Positions 43,789-52,003 of a stretch of 64,000 nucleotides of DNA are shown piece by piece (positions within the stretch are counted from its first letter, which is position 1; the number at the start of each line of letters is the position of its first letter). This DNA is from Phytopythium helicoides (lineage: Eukaryota > Oomycota > Peronosporomycetes > Pythiales > Pythiaceae). The notes below the pieces were generated by a model. It was not told where the DNA came from. It did no database searches and saw only the letters and a list, made by a program, of their open reading frames with translations. The position numbers were made by a program, and so were the translations under genes. The stretch is taken from assembly GCA_024867545.1 (NCBI GenBank), contig JANFNE010000001.1, forward strand, positions 1,674,001 to 1,738,000, given 5' to 3'.

Positions 43789-43796
43789 GTTTTGAA
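43789..43796 (+). repeat. Target-site duplication, right copy (GTTTTGAA)
   Basis: Exact copy of 41078-41085 directly after the right terminus of the Mutator-like element. Confidence 0.8.
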
Positions 43797-43883
43797 TAGG
43801 CAAGCGCCCACTCGCTCTCGAACGGCAACGAACGAAAGCGGCTGCCGACCCTGATCTCCCTACTCACAGTGTAATTTGCCACC

Positions 43884-45866
43884 ATGGCAAACAAGCGCGC
43901 TCGATCGGGCAAGGAGGGCGATCCAGGTCCCCGGCGAGGCAGGTCCAAGATCAGACAAGCTGCCGCAGGGCTATGCAGATCCACAATGAGAAGAGCTGCT
44001 TCCGCAACTCGTCGAGGTCGGTCCAAGACAACACGTGCAGCTGGTCCGACGTCAGGCGGTGCTAGGTCTAAAAGGAAGAAACGCAGTGCAGAACCACGCA
44101 AGAGTCAGTCAAAGAGGCGACGGGCCGAAGTCGAAGCTCGTGACGCAGCTAACGCCAAATCCTCGCTTGTGTGCGTCAAGACGTCGCTCAAGGCGTTTTG
44201 CAAGAGCGATGAGGCCATGACTTTGCCGTGGGAGTCCGTGCTGGCGGATATGGACCAGGCCGTGCTGGAGGCTTACGTCCTCGCCAACATCCACGCCGTG
44301 CGGATTTGTCAGCTGGGCGATGCAGTGGAGCCACTCAACCAGGTCTTCTTCTACAGATGCCTATCGTGTGTTTGCAACGCCAATTCCACACTCGGGTCTC
44401 CTGCATTCCAACAATCAGTCACGCTGTACAACACTTGGCGAGGTGAGGACGCTCGACGTGCAAGCAACCGGCAGATTACCGCTGGGTGGCAGCAGAACGC
44501 AGCCCAAATGATGGCCACTAACACCAAGAACGCGATCGTACGCAACTTCTACCGTCGCTTTCACCGTCACATCAAGCGGATCTATGACTTGAATGGTGCT
44601 GAGGCCTACGTCATGATCAAGAGCATCCTGGACCCTGTCTACAGCGGCAACGATACCGAGGTGCTGGCTTGGCGAGAGCAGATCCCGCGCAACGAGAGCG
44701 GCTACTTGTCCGACGAGGCTAACAGATTGCTTCCTCTCACCTACATGATTCTAACCGACACTGAGGAGAGGAATCGCCAGTTTCAGCATCGACAGGACAT
44801 CCCAGAGGTCCGCACGTTCAGTCTCCTGCCGACAAAGAATGGGTTCAAGTGCTCGCACTTCAAGATGTGCAAGACGGCGCTCCACAGCCTACTTCTACGT
44901 GCTGGTGTTTGTGTGCCTCCTTTAGGTGACGATTGGAATGCTGTCGCAGACGATTGGTGGCACAGTCTCTTCAATATCGAGAAGTTTGAAACAGCCAACA
45001 AGAAGTTCGCAGGAGAGATCGTGACGGACGGAAAGGCTGTCAGCATCGTCGTCATGCGGAAAACCCATCGGGCGACAGATCGCCCACTCAGGGAAAAGGA
45101 TTATGATGTCATGTGGGGCCTAGATCCTGGCAGACGAGATCTGTTTGTAGCAACCAACCAGGACGGCGAGACTATCCACTGCTCTTCTCGTGAGTTCTAC
45201 GAGGATGCTCGCTACCACAAGAGCAACCAGAAGATAGCTTGCTGGAAGGAGCGGCGTCCCGACATTTTGGCGGCCGAGCGTCAGATGCCGTCGAAGAAGA
45301 CCGCGTCGCTCGAGCTGCTGGAAACGTACACACGATACGTTATTCCACATATGGAAAACCTGCTAGGATTTTCACGGGCGAAGGGATTCCGCAACCTGCG
45401 TTTTGGACGGTACATCTTTGCGCAGAAGAAGCTACATGAACTCTGCCGGAGACTGACCCAGCAAGCAGGCAGGCGGACGGTGGTTGGATTTGGAGATTGG
45501 AGCAACACCGATTACTCTGGACTCATCAAGAAGTGCCCCACGGGGCCGGTCAAGAGACTCGAGCACACATTGAGAAACTACTGTCGTGTGCAACCAATTG
45601 ATGAGTTTCGCACCAGCAAGCTTCACTCACGTTGCCACCGGCAGCTAGAATACCAGTACAGTCTCCGCCACTGCAAGGTCAAGAACAGCACAGACAAGGA
45701 ATGGCGGACGTGCAAGGTTTATAGTGTGCTCCATTGTCGATCCAATGGCTGTTTTGGTACTACTGTGAACCGCGACGTCAACGCCTCGAAGAACATGCTG
45801 ATGCTTCTCTTCTACATGCTCCGTGGTCAACCAAGACCTACCGTTTTTTGCCGAGCGCCAACTTAA
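43884..45866 (+). CDS. Fanzor (eukaryotic TnpB homologue), predicted RNA-guided DNA endonuclease
   Basis: A single exon of 660 residues with a GCCACC-ATG start. Residues 1-90 are very basic with repeated RRGRSK-type segments, likely nuclear localisation/RNA binding. A helical region (~100-390) corresponds to the TnpB WED/REC part. RuvC-I is GLDPGRRDLFVA with Asp414. The RuvC-II strand reads VVGFGDWSN: no Glu in the canonical place, Asp538 and the downstream Glu574 (DEFRTSKLHSRC) being candidates. The zinc ribbon uses His581, Cys584, Cys618 and Cys623. RuvC-III is NRDVNASKNM with Asp631. Fanzors are known RNA-guided dsDNA nucleases carried by eukaryotic transposons. No frameshift or stop is present. 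The guide RNA is expected to come from the 3' flank. A Mutator-like element lies 95 bp upstream. Confidence 0.85.
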   Translation: MANKRARSGKEGDPGPRRGRSKIRQAAAGLCRSTMRRAASATRRGRSKTTRAAGPTSGGARSKRKKRSAEPRKSQSKRRRAEVEARDAANAKSSLVCVKTSLKAFCKSDEAMTLPWESVLADMDQAVLEAYVLANIHAVRICQLGDAVEPLNQVFFYRCLSCVCNANSTLGSPAFQQSVTLYNTWRGEDARRASNRQITAGWQQNAAQMMATNTKNAIVRNFYRRFHRHIKRIYDLNGAEAYVMIKSILDPVYSGNDTEVLAWREQIPRNESGYLSDEANRLLPLTYMILTDTEERNRQFQHRQDIPEVRTFSLLPTKNGFKCSHFKMCKTALHSLLLRAGVCVPPLGDDWNAVADDWWHSLFNIEKFETANKKFAGEIVTDGKAVSIVVMRKTHRATDRPLREKDYDVMWGLDPGRRDLFVATNQDGETIHCSSREFYEDARYHKSNQKIACWKERRPDILAAERQMPSKKTASLELLETYTRYVIPHMENLLGFSRAKGFRNLRFGRYIFAQKKLHELCRRLTQQAGRRTVVGFGDWSNTDYSGLIKKCPTGPVKRLEHTLRNYCRVQPIDEFRTSKLHSRCHRQLEYQYSLRHCKVKNSTDKEWRTCKVYSVLHCRSNGCFGTTVNRDVNASKNMLMLLFYMLRGQPRPTVFCRAPT

Positions 45867-46030
45867 CACATCAGGGGCCACAAAGTGTCTGCAGGTGCGC
45901 TCAGCGTTGCCCGCAGATAGCACTCGATACTCAGGCATTGTTGCATTTTCACTGGGTTCCATTCCCAGTCATCGTCTTTTATCGTAGGATGCCGGGCTTA
46001 CCACGGCCATACCCGCGAGCCGAAGGCGAG
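45867..46030 (+). ncRNA. Candidate Fanzor guide-RNA (omega-RNA) region in the 3' flank
   Basis: TnpB and Fanzor guide RNAs usually derive from the end of the gene and the adjoining element end. Here the 3' flank is non-coding, relatively GC-rich, and contains a clean hairpin at 45951-45969 (ACTGGG, 7-nt loop, CCCAGT), followed by a GC-rich stretch with further pairing potential (GCCGGG ... CACGGCC, CGCGAGCC). No conservation test could be made and the boundary is a guess. Confidence 0.3.
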
Positions 46031-46180
46031 TGCTAGCAATTTACACAAACTTTCGAAGTGTTGCACATGTGTTTGATTCTGTCCAGACTCATCCGACTCT
46101 TAATGGAGTAGGTGGCGACACTCGGCTGCACATTCGGCGCACCAAGCAGCCGACAGCAGCAGCAAGAGAAGAAGACGACA

Positions 46181-48009
46181 ATGACAGCCAAGTACCACCG
46201 CTCGACACAAGAGGAGCGCCAGCTCATGCTGGAGACACACGCAAAGCTTGAGGGCGAGGCGTGGAGCACGCAGCTCGCAGCCTACAACGCCGAAGCGGAG
46301 CAGCGCGGCTGGTACGCGGCGGTGAAGCTCTCGACGTTCCACGGCATTTGCAAGAGTGCTTCGCCTGAGAAGGCGAGAGGGAGGCTGAGGGCGTGGGAGG
46401 AGTGGGAAGACGTCGAAGTCGAGCGGTTTGGGCGGCGACCAAATAAAGACAAAACCTACAGAGAGTTCATCGAGCACATGCGAGCCAAGTACGACCCCGA
46501 GTACTCTCGCACCTTGGTCGCGTTCAGGATGAGAATTTATGCACTCTTGAAGAAGAATGCGAGGAAGAGTGAGGTACACCGGCAGTGGGAGGAGTGGGAA
46601 GACAAGGAACTCGTCGAGTGGTGCAAGACCAGGGAAGATGCCAACCGGTTTAACGAGTTTGTTGAGCATATGCGTGCAACGCATGACCCCGGGTACCATC
46701 GGTCAGTTGTCGCTGTCGCGGTTCGATATCACACTATCATATATAGTTTGTCACCGGCCACAAGAGAGGAACAGGTTCCAAGCACAAAGGGTCTGCCGTC
46801 GGAAAGTGCAAGTGATGTGGAGACCGAGATCGTCAGCGAAGCAAGCAGCGGGCCTAACCACGACGCCTCCACCACGGACAGCTGTAATATCGAGCGCCCT
46901 GCCAAGCGAGCCCGATTTGTAAGTGGCGCTTGTGAAGCCGACAGCTCGCTGGCAGGAAAACGAGATTTTGCGTCACAGACAGACGTCGACATTGGCACTA
47001 TTTCCTCTGTGAACGGATCTTCGAGTCAGGCAGATGAAGGTTTTGCTGATAGCATGCTTGGTAGTTGCGTCGTCAACCCTCCAACCAAGACACTCCACCT
47101 TGTTAGCGCTGCGTGCGGAAGAGGGGATTTGGTTCTGGAGCGGCGAGATTGTGCTTCGCAGACGGACACAAATGTTATGGAAGATGAGAATGGACGAGAT
47201 CAGAGCACAACTCGGCTAACCGAAGTTCCTGATGTGGTGATCCAGTGCCTAAATGACTTGCATCGGGTAAGTCTCCTTTACTTCCCTCAATCGAACTCAC
47301 CAGGAAGCGATTACTAATTTTGTGCTTTGGTAGCTTCTCACCTCAAGTGATCGTGCAATTGATAATACTGGAAGCAACTCTGAATCATTGCCGGGTAGCC
47401 ATGGCCAGGCACTTGGCATTGTTCGTAAAGCCCTTTTACTCATTGGAACCATATCCAACTCAAGCGATGACGATACTTCCTCTCAAGACTCTTTGGAGAC
47501 GGATGAGTCATTGAGTTTGGGAAATGAGCAAATCAAGGCAGCTGAAGATCGTGTTCACAAACTTGAAAAGGAGCTTCAACATGAACGGCAAAAGGTGCAG
47601 CATGACGTCTAGGGTACTGGTGTTTGTGATGCGTGATGACCTGAAAGTTGTATTGCTGGGCGTAGTTTGGCGAAGAGTTAGCCTCGCTTCGAGAAAAGTT
47701 TGTGCTGGTTCAGACAACTTCAGCGAAGCTTCAACTTGAGCTCCAAAATACGCAAAGTCAGCTAAAGGAAATCAATGATGCTAACGGGAAATCTTGTGAA
47801 TGCCACAATGCTCGTGAAACAAATAGGTGAGGACACGCCTGCTGCTGCCTTTTCAACAGTCTTCGTAGTGCTAATGCCCAGTTATGTCCCCTAGCATTGA
47901 TGATGGATACGTGAGTGCTAGCGACTCAATCGTCCATCGCATCGACGGGCCAAGCGATCGACTGCTGGTGCTCTCTTCAATCCTAAAAGAGGTGGATGCA
48001 GAGCCATAG
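46181..48009 (+). CDS. SANT-like repeat protein B (4 exons), paralogue of 37648-40502
   Basis: Exons 46181-47266, 47334-47594, 47666-47826 and 47895-48009 give 540 residues. It starts MTAKYHRSTQEERQLMLETH; the next segment (AAYNAEAEQRGWYAAVKLST) matches paralogue A. Two W-x2-WED repeats follow (~72-125 and ~130-185), each with the FIEHMRAKYDPEYSRT-type half. The middle is disordered with two near-identical modules ending ASQTDTN and ASQTDVD. The last exons form a coiled coil (IKAAEDRVHKLEKELQHERQ, then LREKFVLVQTTSAKLQLELQ). Intron phases 0, 0, 2 agree with paralogue A's first three, so the two share an ancestral gene rather than chance similarity. Function unknown; nuclear protein by inference. 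Confidence 0.68.
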
Positions 48010-48670
48010 CTTCCCCTATGATCTGGCATTATCGCTGCCAGTGACAATGACAATCTTGATAAGTACAAGACCTCGAGCACGCTATGTAGTGATGCGTTAC
48101 ACAACCTTTCAATCGTTAGCTGAGCTACCTTCAAGGGAGCAGTGGTATTAGTGTTCGACCCTCTAAGCACAGGAGCAGCTACTTTGTGCTGCCTGCGCTT
48201 TAGCCCCTTGGTTTTCATCGCCTTACCTTCCGACCTAGTACATGGACTGCTTGCGATATTCTCTGAATGATATGAATGCTTCTCATAAGCACGTAGTGCC
48301 AAGAACCCTGTCATGTGTCGAGCGTCATGAAGGGTGTCTAGGCGACTCGACGGACACTTCACGATACTGCTGGATTTCTTGGACACGCCACTCAGACGCT
48401 TCCCAGAGTTTTGGGAGGCTCGCTAATCCTCTCTTCCGCGGCCAGACGACACGACACTCCTTGCGCTGTTTTACCTGTTGGAGTGCAGCAAGATATAGAA
48501 GTGCGCGGAATGAAGTACACATATTGGTGCTGTGATGAATAGCAACGGTAGTCGAAATGATCCTTCCAACTCACTTGCAGCGCACTATTTTGTTCGCACA
48601 TCAACCACACGGCAGACTGAGATACGAAGTAATTTGAAGCATATCTAAACCAGCCAGCTCACGTGTCATC
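48010..48670. other. Spacer between SANT-like gene B and the related pseudogene
   Basis: About 660 bp. Open frames on both strands are short and show no conserved motif. It may contain decayed 3' parts of SANT-like genes, but nothing can be aligned with confidence. Confidence 0.35.
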
Positions 48671-49316
48671 ATGGCCCGCTCGCGACGCTGGCACCGCTAC
48701 ACGGAGTAAGAAGCGCGACTGATGCTGCAGATCCACGACGAGCACCCGAGCGAGACGTGGAAGGCCAAAGGCGGCGCTTTGCAACGAGGCGGCGTTCGCT
48801 CGCGGTTGTTCCGCGGCCGTGACGGCGATTTCCATGAAGAACAGGTGCCAGAAGATGGAGAGCGAGCGGCGGGCTGGCGTGACAAGCACGAGGGGAGTGT
48901 GTAGACTGCAGCCTTGGCTAGCGGTGGAGGATGAGGCGTTGCGGAATTGGGACTGCTCGCAGCGTTTCACCGACGCGTACGTGGAGTTCATGGAGAAGAT
49001 GCGTGCGGTGCTGGGGAAAGACTACTTTCGCTCTTTTGACGCTGTCAAGATGCGGCTCAAGTACAGTGAACGTGTCAAAAAAAAAAAAAAAACCGTGTTG
49101 GCGAGCCTGCCAAGAAAACGAGCGCAACAATATGGAGATGAAAGCATCGGGGCGGACTCGGTCGATGAAATGGAGAAGACTGGCGAGAAGAAGATCGACG
49201 GCTCTGGGTTGTGTACGTCTCGTTCGGTTGATGCGAAGATACATGTCGGTCCATTTGTCGGTTCAGAATTAGCCTCCCCGATAGTAAGCACGCAACAGGT
49301 CCCCTTTCCACTATGA
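48671..49316 (+). pseudogene. SANT-like repeat family pseudogene (copy C)
   Basis: An ATG at 48671 begins a frame that matches the family N-terminus (WHRYTE, stop, EARLMLQIHDEHPSETW), so a premature TAA lies where homologues have Glu. After ~48770 the similarity continues in another frame (ALCNEAAFARG and later NRCQKMESERR), showing a frameshift, then one repeat (QPWLAVEDEALRNW, then YVEFMEKMRAVLGKDYFRS) in which WED has become VED. A run of 14 A at about 49078-49091 follows. The C-terminal coiled coil is missing. It is a degenerate, truncated copy. Confidence 0.7.
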
Positions 49317-49681
49317 CTGCACGGTCGAACCAACTTGCCGCAATTCTAGCAAAATATGTCTCCTGAGCTTCGTTATCTTGAAGCGACTGTTTTGGTTGCG
49401 TAATTTGATCAGGAACCAGATCGCAACTTTCTTGTGCGTGTGGTTCTCAAAATGCGTAGGTGGCGCTAACATCAAGAAAGCCAGTCAAATATTGCGAGCA
49501 TCGCAGTGCAACTGACGGTATCAAGTGATATCTTTTGAGAAAATGAACTCGTTACTATTGATTTGATGTATACGCTACATGTAGTTGCTTTGCTGAAGAG
49601 CTAGGCTGCACATGTGCAATGCTTTGACAAGGACTCGGGCTTTTGCGACTCGCGTCCGCAGCGAAGGCTACACCACAAACG
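49317..49681. other. Spacer, no gene seen
   Basis: About 365 bp of AT-rich sequence without conserved ORFs or repeats. Confidence 0.4.
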
Positions 49682-50176
49682 TTAAGACTCGAGGATATGA
49701 GCTAACTGCAGCCCTTCTAGCTTCCGCTGAAGTCCAGATGCCGTGTTTAACGTGTGGACAAACACCATTTCTTCATTTTGTTCTCCCTCCTGGATCTTGC
49801 AGTAGCTGATCACGCCGCCACCTCCCTGAAACACGACAACGCGAACGGCGTCCTTGCACCGTTCGCTCTGCAGCTCATGCACCTCCACTTCAATAGTAGC
49901 TTCGCTTTCATTTCTTGGAGCCACCGCCGCCTCCACGAATGTTTTGGTGTCAATCGCCGTGACAAGGATTCCGTTGATTTGAATGGGCGACTTTCGGCTG
50001 TGGCGGATCGTGTAGCGACCTGGGCAGTTCGAGATCATCTTCCACGGCGCGAATTCCCTGTCCACCACAGCTAAGTGACCGTATTCCTACCACCAGCTAC
50101 CACAAAAAGCTCACCAAAGCCGCTGGAGCTCCTCGCCGCCGTCGCCGACGTAGCTGCCATCACCAACGAACGTCAT
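49682..50176 (-). CDS. Conserved-looking small soluble protein (145 aa, 2 exons)
   Basis: Minus strand, exons 50176-50115 and 50057-49682 with a 57-nt GT-AG intron. The join gives MTFVGDGSYVGDGGEELQRL followed by WEFAPWKMISNCPGRYTIRH with no frame break. The rest alternates beta-like hydrophobic strands (INGILVTAIDTKTFVEAAVA, VRVVVFQGGGGVISYCKI) and ends in a charged helix. There is no signal peptide or membrane segment. No family name was recalled; the density of conserved-type residues (Trp, Gly, Pro, Cys) suggests a real conserved domain. Its start is 90 bp from the divergent methyltransferase gene, suggesting a bidirectional promoter. Confidence 0.55.
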
Positions 50177-50266
50177 GACTGTCGTCTAGCAGTAAGTTCG
50201 ACTGTGTCAAGCGTGCTCGGTAAGGTGCGAACTTATCAAGTCCAGCATTGCTGTATCGACGTCACC

Positions 50267-51106
50267 ATGAGCAGCGGCACTAAGCTGGCGCCCTTCACAC
50301 CCAGCGGCGACGCCGTGCTGGCCCACGCGCTGGAGCTGCTGCGCCTGAGCCGGGGCGACGTGCTGTTCGACTTGGGCTGCGGAGACGGCCGCATGCTCGT
50401 GCACGCGGCCAAGCAAGTCGGCGCGAGGTGCTTTGCTCGTCGAATTTTTGGATTTCGGAATGGAAAAAAAAAAGTTGGTCCTGATGGGGATATTTGGTGG
50501 CGATGACGGGGTTGGTAGATGCGTGGGGGTCGAGTACAACGAGGAGCTTGCGAGTCGAGCACGTGAGCGAGTTGAGGTGTTGACAGGTTTTCGACGCAGG
50601 TGTGCCTCCCTCGGATTCTCACTTGTGCTTGCGATTGACGCAGGAAAACGGCGTGCAGGACCTGGTGGAGATCGTGCATGGCGACGCGCTCGTAGCGGAC
50701 TTCTCGGAGGCTACGGCTCTCTTCATGTACCTCGTTCCGCAGGTTTGTTTTCCGAGGTACAAGCTTACTGAAGTGAATTTGGAGCTCACCTCACTGTGGT
50801 ATAATTGTGCAGGGCATTCGTCTACTACTGCCAAAGTAAGCAAGTTGCACGCACGCTTGGAGAGCTAGCCTCAAGACTAAAAGCAGTTGATTGGGCGGGC
50901 GTTGTAGGCTCGAAGAAGCGCGACAACGCGGCGTGCGCATCGTGACGTACGTGTTCTCAATTCCAGGATGGACGAGCGACGAGCAGCGTGATTACAAGGG
51001 CACCAAGGTAGTAAATTGTAGTTGATCATCGGCAGTCGACTCCACGTCTAACTGATCGCTTTCTTTCCCCAGGTGTACCTGTACAGCCCACCCTCAAGCC
51101 ATCCAT
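50267..51106 (+). CDS. Class I SAM-dependent methyltransferase (6 exons)
   Basis: Exons 50267-50427, 50519-50576, 50644-50742, 50813-50835, 50908-51007 and 51071-51106 give 158 residues. Motif I is VLFDLGCGDGRMLVHAA; the acidic end of strand 2 is CVGVEYNEELASRARERVEE; motif II/III is LVEIVHGDALVADFSEATAL; and the strand order to VRIVTYVFSIPGW fits a Rossmann methyltransferase. Exon 4 is only 23 nt. The fold resembles small FAM173/ATPSCKMT-like or bacterial-type methyltransferases, but the substrate is not determinable. There is no targeting peptide. It is divergent from the small gene at 49682-50176. Confidence 0.8.
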
Positions 51107-51372
51107 GATCCGCGAGCCATCGTCGCCGACATCTCTCTGTAGAGTAGCCTCCAGCACGTCCACCTGCGACCCTAGCCTGATCCAACACAACACACTCAAG
51201 AAGTAGACCACGCATCAGCCGACGTCATACACGGCGTTTGGTTCACTCGCACGTCGCCAGTCTTGGATTGTAATTACTGCGACCTCATCCGCCCGACCGC
51301 GTTCGAAAAGCGCTCGACCTTGCTGCGACCGCGTGGCACGCGCGAACTAAACCCCACACACCTCGTCGACGC

Positions 51373-51775
51373 CTAAAAGCCGCGCTTCTTGATGGCCTCG
51401 GCCACGGCGATAGCCGACGAGTACGAGTTGGCGGCGTAGGTGGCGTAGTCCTGGCCGTTCGAGTGCGCCGTGGAGATGTACTGGCGCGGCACCTCCGGGA
51501 ATCCCTCGGGGCTCGTGTACTGGTGGTGGCGGTGGAAGCCCTTGACCTTCTGGGCCGGCAGGTCGTCCTCCAGGCGCCACTGCGCGCCGTTGGCCGTCTT
51601 GGACAGGTGCGCCTGCGGAACCAGCGATTTCTCGTCACCCAGAGCTCCGTTGGCGGCGCGCGGCGGCTCGTTCGAGCGCGCCAGAGCTGCGCGAGCGACG
51701 TACCACCGTGTCCAGCTCGCCCTGGTACTTGGGCGCCATGAACGAGTCGATGAAGGCCGTGATGGGAGTCGACAT
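51373..51775 (-). CDS. Small protein of unknown function (103 aa, 2 exons)
   Basis: Minus strand, exons 51775-51704 and 51612-51373 (91-nt GT-AG intron). Exon 1 encodes MSTPITAFIDSFMAPKYQGE and exon 2 begins AHLSKTANGAQWRLEDDL, followed by KGFHRHHQYTSPEGFPEVPR and a helix ending EAIKKRGF. Without the intron the frame is Arg/Ser-rich and unlike a protein, which supports the splice. No domain recognised; the composition is that of a small, soluble, possibly mitochondrial or flagellar protein. Confidence 0.5.
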
Positions 51776-52003
51776 GATGCTCGCCTGCTCTGCTTTCTGC
51801 GGGTGGGGGCAGCCGGTCGCTGCCTCACATGCAGCCTCTACAATCGAATACGAGGATATCTGTTTTCAGAGGTCATTTTGGTGGTCTTGATGGGGAAAAG
51901 CTGAACGAAAATGAGCTACGCGAACTGAGCTGCGTGGGTGTGAACGATTCTCTCTATGTTATCCCTGGTCCGCGACGAGCCGCTGATGGTAGGGGATGCT
52001 GAA

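Noticed and set aside
40503..46050. Terminal inverted repeats bounding the Fanzor as its own transposon
   Set aside because: Only a ~10-bp match (GAAAATGCAA) was found between left and right flanks; too short to claim element ends by eye.
49078..49091. Run of 14 A as a retroposon poly-A tail
   Set aside because: It lies inside the SANT-like pseudogene's reading region, is followed by further family-like coding sequence, and no target duplication or upstream intronless copy was found.
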